From NCBI GenBank assembly GCA_045546995.1, contig JAZQDW010000047.1, forward strand, positions 1-64,000: DNA of 64,000 nucleotides, written 5' to 3'. A program made the translations under genes and the position numbers. Shown in pieces: positions 59,675-64,000 of the stretch. Numbering within the stretch: the stretch's first letter is position 1; each line of letters begins with the position of its first letter. The notes beneath the pieces were generated by a model, which saw only the letters and a list, made by a program, of their open reading frames with translations, did no database searches and was not told the origin of the DNA. Source of the stretch: Firm-08 sp045546995 (GTDB lineage Bacteria; Bacillota; Clostridia; Oscillospirales; QAKW01).

Positions 59675-59703
59675 TTGCATCTGCCGGAGATATCTTGTAT
59701 AAT
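59675..59703 (+). promoter_or_regulatory. Promoter of DUF1292 and possibly the 6S-like RNA
   Basis: TTGCAT (59675-59680), 17-bp spacer and TATAAT (59698-59703). Confidence 0.7.
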
Positions 59704-59726
59704 AAGAACGTAAAAGGAGAAAATAT

Positions 59727-60029
59727 ATGGCAGATTATAATGAAGATATTATCGTATTGACGGATGAAGAGGGCAATGAGTTGCAATTTGAGATCGTATG
59801 TGAGACCGAACTGGAGGGGGAGACCTATCTGGGGCTGATCGAGCTGTTTGACGATCCGCAGAAAATGTTGGAAAGCGACGGCCAGTTGGTCATTATGAAA
59901 ACGGTGGAGGACAACAGTGGCGAGGTGATTTTGGTCACCCTGGACTCCAACGATGAGTTGGCGCGCGTGGCCGGTGAGATGGAAAAGATCCTGGAAGAAA
60001 AATTTATCATCGACGACACCGAAAACTAA
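59727..60029 (+). CDS. DUF1292 (YrzB-type) protein
   Basis: 100 residues, acidic and soluble, of the DUF1292 family: DIIVLTDEEGNELQFEIVCETELEGETYLGLIEL and a C-terminal LVIMKTVEDNSGEVILVTLDSNDELARVAGEMEKILEE. In Firmicutes it commonly lies near ruvX-type genes; here it stands alone. Its stop is only 6 bp before the apparent 5' end of the 6S-like RNA, so the two may share a transcript. Confidence 0.88.
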   Translation: MADYNEDIIVLTDEEGNELQFEIVCETELEGETYLGLIELFDDPQKMLESDGQLVIMKTVEDNSGEVILVTLDSNDELARVAGEMEKILEEKFIIDDTEN

Positions 60030-60035
60030 AACTTT

Positions 60036-60452
60036 TTCCTGCGGTGTACGGCACTTGTGTATTTTAAACCTACACTACTTTTACGGGAATGCGCTCGGAA
60101 GGCTGTGTGCAAACTCTCCCGTGCTTGCTTTGCAAGGGGTCAATCGGCATTCGGTAAAAGCAAGCCGCCAAGGCGGCTTACTTTTCTTTTGGATATGAGC
60201 CGGTAAGGTTTGACTGTTTGCAAAAGCAAGCCGCCAAGGCGGCTTACTTTTCCTTTGGATATGAGCCGGTAAGGTTTGATTGTTTGCAAAAGCAAGTCGC
60301 CAAGGCGGCTTACTTTTCCTTTGGATATGAGCCGGTGAGGTTTGACTGTTTGCAAAGCAAGCGCCGAAGAGAGGAGCCTGTGAAGCCCGAAGGCAACTAC
60401 CCACCTGAACACGTTCAGGGATTAAAAGAAACAAGACCGGCATCTGCGGGAA
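60036..60452 (+). ncRNA. ssrS: Probable 6S RNA with an internal repeat insertion
   Basis: The ends pair as TTCCTGCGG (60036-60044) with CTGCGGGAA (60444-60452), a closing stem. The 5' strand ACTTGTGTATTTTAAACCTACACTACTTTTACGGGA contains blocks (TTTTAAACCTACACTAC, TACGGGAATGCGC) I associate with Clostridia 6S RNA. The 3' side has the typical CCCACCTGAAC-ACGTTCAGGG hairpin and TTAAAAG. Total length is about 417 nt, but removing three 66-bp repeats leaves about 219, near the normal size. The inner arm TTCGG/CCGAA brackets the repeats. 6S RNA binds the housekeeping RNA polymerase holoenzyme. Confidence 0.65.
60156..60361 (+). repeat. Three 66-bp tandem repeats
   Basis: Units start at 60156, 60222 and 60288, with 8 bases of a fourth at 60354. 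Each carries the hairpin AAGCCGCC-AA-GGCGGCTT followed by ACTTTT, so each looks like a small terminator. Units differ at only a few positions; the change GCC to GTC in unit 3 keeps a G-U pair. 66 is divisible by three, so false frames run through on both strands. Confidence 0.93.
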
Positions 60453-60464
60453 CTTAATAAAACG

Positions 60465-60508
60465 AAAGCCTCGTCTCCCAAGGGAAAAACGAGGCTTTGT
60501 GTTTTTTG
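60465..60508 (+). terminator. Terminator after the 6S-like RNA
   Basis: AAAGCCTCGT and ACGAGGCTTT arms with a loop of about 14 nt and a following GTGTTTTTT tract. Confidence 0.82.
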
Positions 60509-60533
60509 TGAAAAATATTTAAAAGAACTGTAT

Positions 60534-61349
60534 TTACAGTTCTTTTTTTATTTGTCGCGGTGTTTTGCCGGTTGTCTTTTTAATAAGCTTTGTAAGGTAG
60601 TTTGCATCGTCAATGCCGACTGTCTCGGCAATTTTGTAAATCGGGCTTGCACTTTCTTTCAAAAGTGTGATTGCGGCGGAAATGCGGCGGGAACGGATAT
60701 AATCGCTGACCCCCATACCCAGCGTCTGTTTGCTGACATTATAGAGGGTGCTGCGGGAGGTGCGCAGTGCTTTGCAAAGAACGCCAACTGAAAGCGGTTC
60801 TGCCAGATGCTCGTTAATATAATTCACAAGTGCGGCGCCCAGCCCTTCCTCTTTGGCCCGCAACGCTCTTTGCAATTGAACGTAAGAGGTACACATTGCC
60901 ATCAATCGTGCCGCCGCACGAATGGTGCTCTCATTGGTAATTACCATTTCAGAGAGAAGCTTGTTCATATAATCCTTACGTTCCAGTGGACAAGCGGCAA
61001 TTTGAGAAGAAATATACTCCGCGCCATTCTCTGATAAGAGCTGTCCGAACAGAAGATAGCCGAGGAGTTCTCCGCGATCCATAATCGGCGCCACCACTTC
61101 GGTCAGTCCCATATGGCACCGATAAATACATATTTCTCCGCTTTTGCACGCTTTGTCAAAGGCGTTTCGGTCGCAAGCGATGCATTTGAGTTCCATTTCC
61201 TTTTTTGTTCGAATCTCTTTGCAAAATTCTCCCATTGCCTTGGGATGGGCGTAAATCATTTGCATTTTTGCATCGTAAAATACCGCCTTGATTCCCGTTA
61301 TATCATATATATCTGCGCAAATTTGCCGCATCCAGTGTTTTTCATCCAT
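60534..61349 (-). CDS. PocR-domain AraC-family transcription regulator
   Basis: 271 residues. The N-terminal PocR ligand-binding domain has the Cys pattern KCIACDRNAFDKACKSGEICIYRCHMGLTEVVAPI, seen in regulators of sugar or polyol genes. The C-terminal AraC helix-turn-helix pair is LSVGVLCKALRTSRSTLYNVSK and PIYKIAETVGIDDANYLTKLIKKTTGKTP. ATG 61349 follows AAAGGAG; the frame continues upstream to 61412. It is divergent from the glycosidase operon starting at 61490 and is its likely regulator (inference). Confidence 0.92.
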   Translation of the reverse strand: MDEKHWMRQICADIYDITGIKAVFYDAKMQMIYAHPKAMGEFCKEIRTKKEMELKCIACDRNAFDKACKSGEICIYRCHMGLTEVVAPIMDRGELLGYLLFGQLLSENGAEYISSQIAACPLERKDYMNKLLSEMVITNESTIRAAARLMAMCTSYVQLQRALRAKEEGLGAALVNYINEHLAEPLSVGVLCKALRTSRSTLYNVSKQTLGMGVSDYIRSRRISAAITLLKESASPIYKIAETVGIDDANYLTKLIKKTTGKTPRQIKKEL

Positions 61350-61439
61350 AGCCACGGTCTCCTTTTGTTTTATTATCTCATAAAATAGTAATTTTGCAAC
61401 ATATAAATCCAAATTTCTATTTTTTTAATCGTACGTTTC

Positions 61440-61468
61440 TTGGCGTTACCCATTGAATTTGATAGAAT
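61440..61468 (+). promoter_or_regulatory. Promoter of the carbohydrate operon
   Basis: TTGGCG (61440-61445), 17-bp spacer, TAGAAT (61463-61468). The weak -35 box fits activation by the divergent AraC-type regulator. Confidence 0.55.
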
Positions 61469-61489
61469 AATGAAAAGGAGATGAAAAAT

Positions 61490-63484
61490 ATGTGGTATTC
61501 TGATTTATACCGGCGTCATTTGCTGGATATGCACATCGAGGATTGGGACGAACGGTTTTTGTCTGAATTTTCTCCGGAAACGTATCTGGAAAATTTAAAG
61601 ACCGCCAACGTAAACTATGCAATGATCTATCTGCAATCCCACGTGGGTCTTTGCTACTGGCCATCCAAAAGCGGCAGTGTTCATGCCGCAATTCAAAAAA
61701 ATCCGACGCTTATTAAAAAAACCATTGACCTTTGCCGTCAAAACGGTATCAAAGTCTGCGGGTATTACAGCCTGAATTATAATACCAGAGAACACGATAA
61801 ACATCCCGACTTTCGAATGAAACAAGAAAGCGGATATTCACTAAGAGAAGCCAAAAAAGATGAAACGGGACTTTCCTTTACCAACGCCAAGGGAAGTCGC
61901 TACGGTCACTGTTGCCCCAATAATCCGGCATACCGAAATTTCGTTTACGCTCAGATTGATGAAATGTTGGAATTCTTTTCGCTGGACGCTATGTTTTTTG
62001 ATATGCCGTTCTGGCCGCACACTTGCTACTGTGAACATTGTCAAAAAGCGTACGGTGGTAAAATTCCAAAAGAACTTACACCGGAAGTGATTGCCTTCAA
62101 GGCGCGGATGATGGGAGAATTTATTCAATCGGTTACTGACCACGTAAAGCGCCGCGCACACGATATGCCGGTGGAACACAATTTTGCGCATGCGGTGGCA
62201 TCTACCAGCGATACAGGATGTATGGAGGAAGTGTTGGAAGCGTGTGACTACGTCGGCGGAGATTTATACGGCGATTTGTACAATCACTCCTTTGCGTGTA
62301 AGTTTTATAAAAATGCCACTAAAAATGCGCCGTTTGAACAGATGTTCTCCCGTTGCAAGCCTGCGCTGAAATCGCACACGCTCACAAAATCGCCGGATGA
62401 GATGAAAACCGCTCTTTCCTCTACTATGGCGCATCAAGGTGCTACGTTGGTAATTGATGCCATTGACCCGACGGGAACGATGGATAAAAGAGTTTACAGT
62501 CGGATAGGAGAAGTCTTTGCATTTCAAGCCCGGTATGAGCCGTATTTTGGCGGTGAAATGGTGGAAGAAGTTGGTATTTATTATGGAATGCGCAGCAGAC
62601 TGCCCGACAAAAACTATAACTCCCGCCGTTGCTGTGCCAAACTGACAAAAACATTGGCGCGTGCACATATTCCATTTGGTGTTACAGGCAGTTTTCACAC
62701 CCTTGCGCCTTACAAAATTCTTGCCGCCCCGATGTTATATGAAACAGAGAGCAAAGATAACCACCGCTTGATTGAATACGTCCGAAACGGCGGCACCCTT
62801 TATCTCAGTGGATACAAAAACAAAGAATTGATCGAAACGCTGACCGGCAACGTATTTATAGAGGATTGCGCGGAAAGTAATGTATACATTGCTCCGAAGG
62901 ACGGGTGGGAGGAGACGTTTGGCGGATTTAATGCAAAATATCCCTTGCCGGCAGAGGGGCCGTTTCCGTTGGTAACAAACGGTGACGGTGATGTGATTGC
63001 TACCTTTACCTTCCCTTATACCAAGGCAAAGGAAGATCGATTTGCCGCCATTCATTCCAACCCTCCGGGAATACCCAGCGACTATCCTGCGGTAACGGTA
63101 AACAAATACGGGAAGGGAAGGGTCGTCTGGTCTGCCCTGCCGCTGGAAAGCGAACCGTATGAGGAATACAGGCAAACGGTGTTAAATCTGTTACATCTTT
63201 GCGGCAAGCCCGATTACTTCTTTACCTCCGATGCGCCCAAAAACGTTGAAATTACCGCGTTTAAAAAGAAAAACAGCATTACGATAAACACGGTGGTGAT
63301 GGATGAGGAAACGGTGAGTACACCCGCAAATCCCTTTACCGTACGGGTAAAAACCGATGCCGCAAGGGTGCGGCTTTTGCCGAGTGGAGAAAGCATCCCT
63401 TTTATTTTGCAGGATGGATATACCGTTTTTCAAACACGCACGACCGAAATATTTGATATGTATGAAATTGAGGAGAAAAAATAA
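61490..63484 (+). CDS. Glycoside hydrolase (GHL6-like, alpha-fucosidase-type barrel)
   Basis: 664 residues, cytoplasmic. An N-terminal barrel (YLENLKTANVNYAMIYLQSHVGLCYWPSKSG, IKVCGYYSLNYNTREHDKHPDF, LDAMFFDMPFWPHTCYCEHCQKAYG) matches the hypothetical glycosyl hydrolase 6 class, with candidate acidic residues in FFDMPF. A Rossmann-like trimerisation/GATase-like domain (KILAAPMLYETESKDNHRLIEYVRNGGTLYLSGY) and a C-terminal beta domain follow, as in beta-galactosidase-type enzymes. ATG 61490 is 9 nt after AAGGAG (ATG 61481 would abut it). Substrate unknown. Confidence 0.82.
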   Translation: MWYSDLYRRHLLDMHIEDWDERFLSEFSPETYLENLKTANVNYAMIYLQSHVGLCYWPSKSGSVHAAIQKNPTLIKKTIDLCRQNGIKVCGYYSLNYNTREHDKHPDFRMKQESGYSLREAKKDETGLSFTNAKGSRYGHCCPNNPAYRNFVYAQIDEMLEFFSLDAMFFDMPFWPHTCYCEHCQKAYGGKIPKELTPEVIAFKARMMGEFIQSVTDHVKRRAHDMPVEHNFAHAVASTSDTGCMEEVLEACDYVGGDLYGDLYNHSFACKFYKNATKNAPFEQMFSRCKPALKSHTLTKSPDEMKTALSSTMAHQGATLVIDAIDPTGTMDKRVYSRIGEVFAFQARYEPYFGGEMVEEVGIYYGMRSRLPDKNYNSRRCCAKLTKTLARAHIPFGVTGSFHTLAPYKILAAPMLYETESKDNHRLIEYVRNGGTLYLSGYKNKELIETLTGNVFIEDCAESNVYIAPKDGWEETFGGFNAKYPLPAEGPFPLVTNGDGDVIATFTFPYTKAKEDRFAAIHSNPPGIPSDYPAVTVNKYGKGRVVWSALPLESEPYEEYRQTVLNLLHLCGKPDYFFTSDAPKNVEITAFKKKNSITINTVVMDEETVSTPANPFTVRVKTDAARVRLLPSGESIPFILQDGYTVFQTRTTEIFDMYEIEEKK

Positions 63485-64000
63485 TGTCGATTGCAAAGCA
63501 ATTACTCAAAGAGGGTGACGGCATTTTGCGGCTGGCGCCCACCTGGGTTTCCCGTTCTTTTTGCCGTCCGGGCAAACGAATCAAACTGCACCCCGATGAT
63601 TATTATGCAAGAGGTTTGGACAAAGGTGGTATTGACGAGCGATGGTTCGCATCTACCACTTGGGCCGAAAACGGTCCCGATACCGCCGAAGATGAGGGCC
63701 TCAGTTATATTGTTTCTGCCGACGGAAAGCAAAGAATGTTGCTGCGGGATGCAATTGAAGAACTGAAAGGTGAAATTATCGGAAACAGTCTTTGGGAAAA
63801 ATATCATGGCTGGCCAATGTTTTCTAAATTTTTTGATAATGAAGGACCTCTTCCTCATCACATTCATCATCGAAACGAGCATGCCGCCCGTGTTGCGGCT
63901 GCCGGAAAACCGGAAATGTATTTTTTCCCTTCCCAATGCAACAATCACGGCGGTGAATTCCCCTTCACCTTTTTTGGTCTTAAACCCGGAACCACCAAAG
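63484..64000 (+). CDS. Mannose-6-phosphate-isomerase-like cupin protein (partial)
   Basis: Starts in a TAATG overlap with the preceding gene and runs off the window; 172 residues are visible. RIKLHPDDYY...GGIDERWFAST precedes a cupin-like metal site PLPHHIHHRNEHA and PEMYFFPSQCNNHGGEFPFTFFGL, which resembles class I mannose-6-phosphate-isomerase-like proteins. It probably acts in catabolism of the sugar released by the upstream hydrolase (inference). Confidence 0.78.
   Translation, partial: MSIAKQLLKEGDGILRLAPTWVSRSFCRPGKRIKLHPDDYYARGLDKGGIDERWFASTTWAENGPDTAEDEGLSYIVSADGKQRMLLRDAIEELKGEIIGNSLWEKYHGWPMFSKFFDNEGPLPHHIHHRNEHAARVAAAGKPEMYFFPSQCNNHGGEFPFTFFGLKPGTTK

Noticed and set aside
60156..60361. 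CRISPR array
   Set aside because: Units are contiguous 66-bp repeats without variable spacers and no cas gene is present. Arrays A and B fail too, because their variable units are palindromes of 9-18 bp and the constant part is only 7 bp.
60081..60457. Repeat-containing open frames on both strands across the 66-bp repeats
   Set aside because: The frames stay open only because 66 is divisible by three. The repeats encode terminator-like hairpins and lie in a probable structured RNA; no ribosome site precedes either frame.

Overview
The window looks like chromosomal DNA of an uncultured Gram-positive gut Clostridia member, probably Oscillospiraceae-like (inference). Support: Firmicutes-type replication genes (DnaD-like plus DnaI/DnaC-like loader), SLH surface proteins, an ECF transporter S component, FeoA/FeoB with a FeoB-associated Cys-rich peptide, DUF1292/DUF1934/DUF5685/DUF4430 genes and no outer-membrane genes. 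Composition is moderate, with A/T-rich promoters and strong intrinsic terminators.

Layout. 1-10.9 kb: tail of an SLH protein, nadE, a polar amino-acid ABC importer, a replication/translation cluster (DnaD-like, helicase loader, pth, DUF3885), the iron operon feoA-feoB-FeoB-associated peptide behind paired palindromic operators, and a Na/Pi symporter-like gene. 11.3-22.2 kb: a defence island integrated in a tRNA-Arg(CCU) gene. AbiEi/AbiEii and type I restriction-modification genes form one tightly coupled operon. Two A/T-rich genes of unknown function (one a membrane protein) lie between hsdM and hsdS; a broken tyrosine integrase and split tRNA copies mark the right end. 22.4-32.9 kb: housekeeping genes (ddl, murI, DUF1934, argS, murA, an MFS carrier, dut, DegV) and a two-component system. 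32.9-34.1 kb: a cobalamin riboswitch controlling a DUF4430 lipoprotein and an ECF S component, facing left.

34.5-51.3 kb: the most unusual part, a ten-gene leftward operon with one good promoter. In transcription order it encodes a secreted/membrane vWA protein, a 1157-residue tubulin/FtsZ-like protein, a large helical protein, a beta-rich protein, a zinc-ribbon GTPase, a GAP1-like GTPase-associated protein, a degenerate protein kinase, a SEL1-repeat membrane protein, a polytopic membrane protein and an M48 peptidase. I read this as a membrane-linked GTPase/tubulin machine of unknown purpose.

51.4-64 kb: a glycosidase-like gene, a four-helix-bundle (S23-type) gene pair, tRNA-Arg(ACG), a leucine-rich-repeat SLH protein, a small-protein cluster (DUF5685, DnaJ-TPR, zinc-ribbon membrane protein, VanZ-like, DUF1292), a probable 6S RNA carrying three 66-bp tandem repeats, and a PocR/AraC regulator divergent from a carbohydrate operon that leaves the window.

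Non-coding structure is rich. Two arrays of small, unrelated hairpins joined by a constant 7-mer whose orientation flips within the array (34.2 kb and 54.2 kb) share one design and fit no standard class known to me. Dispersed intergenic repeats, duplicated tRNA ends and a duplicated SLH gene tail add to this. All identifications come from reading motifs; no database search was run.
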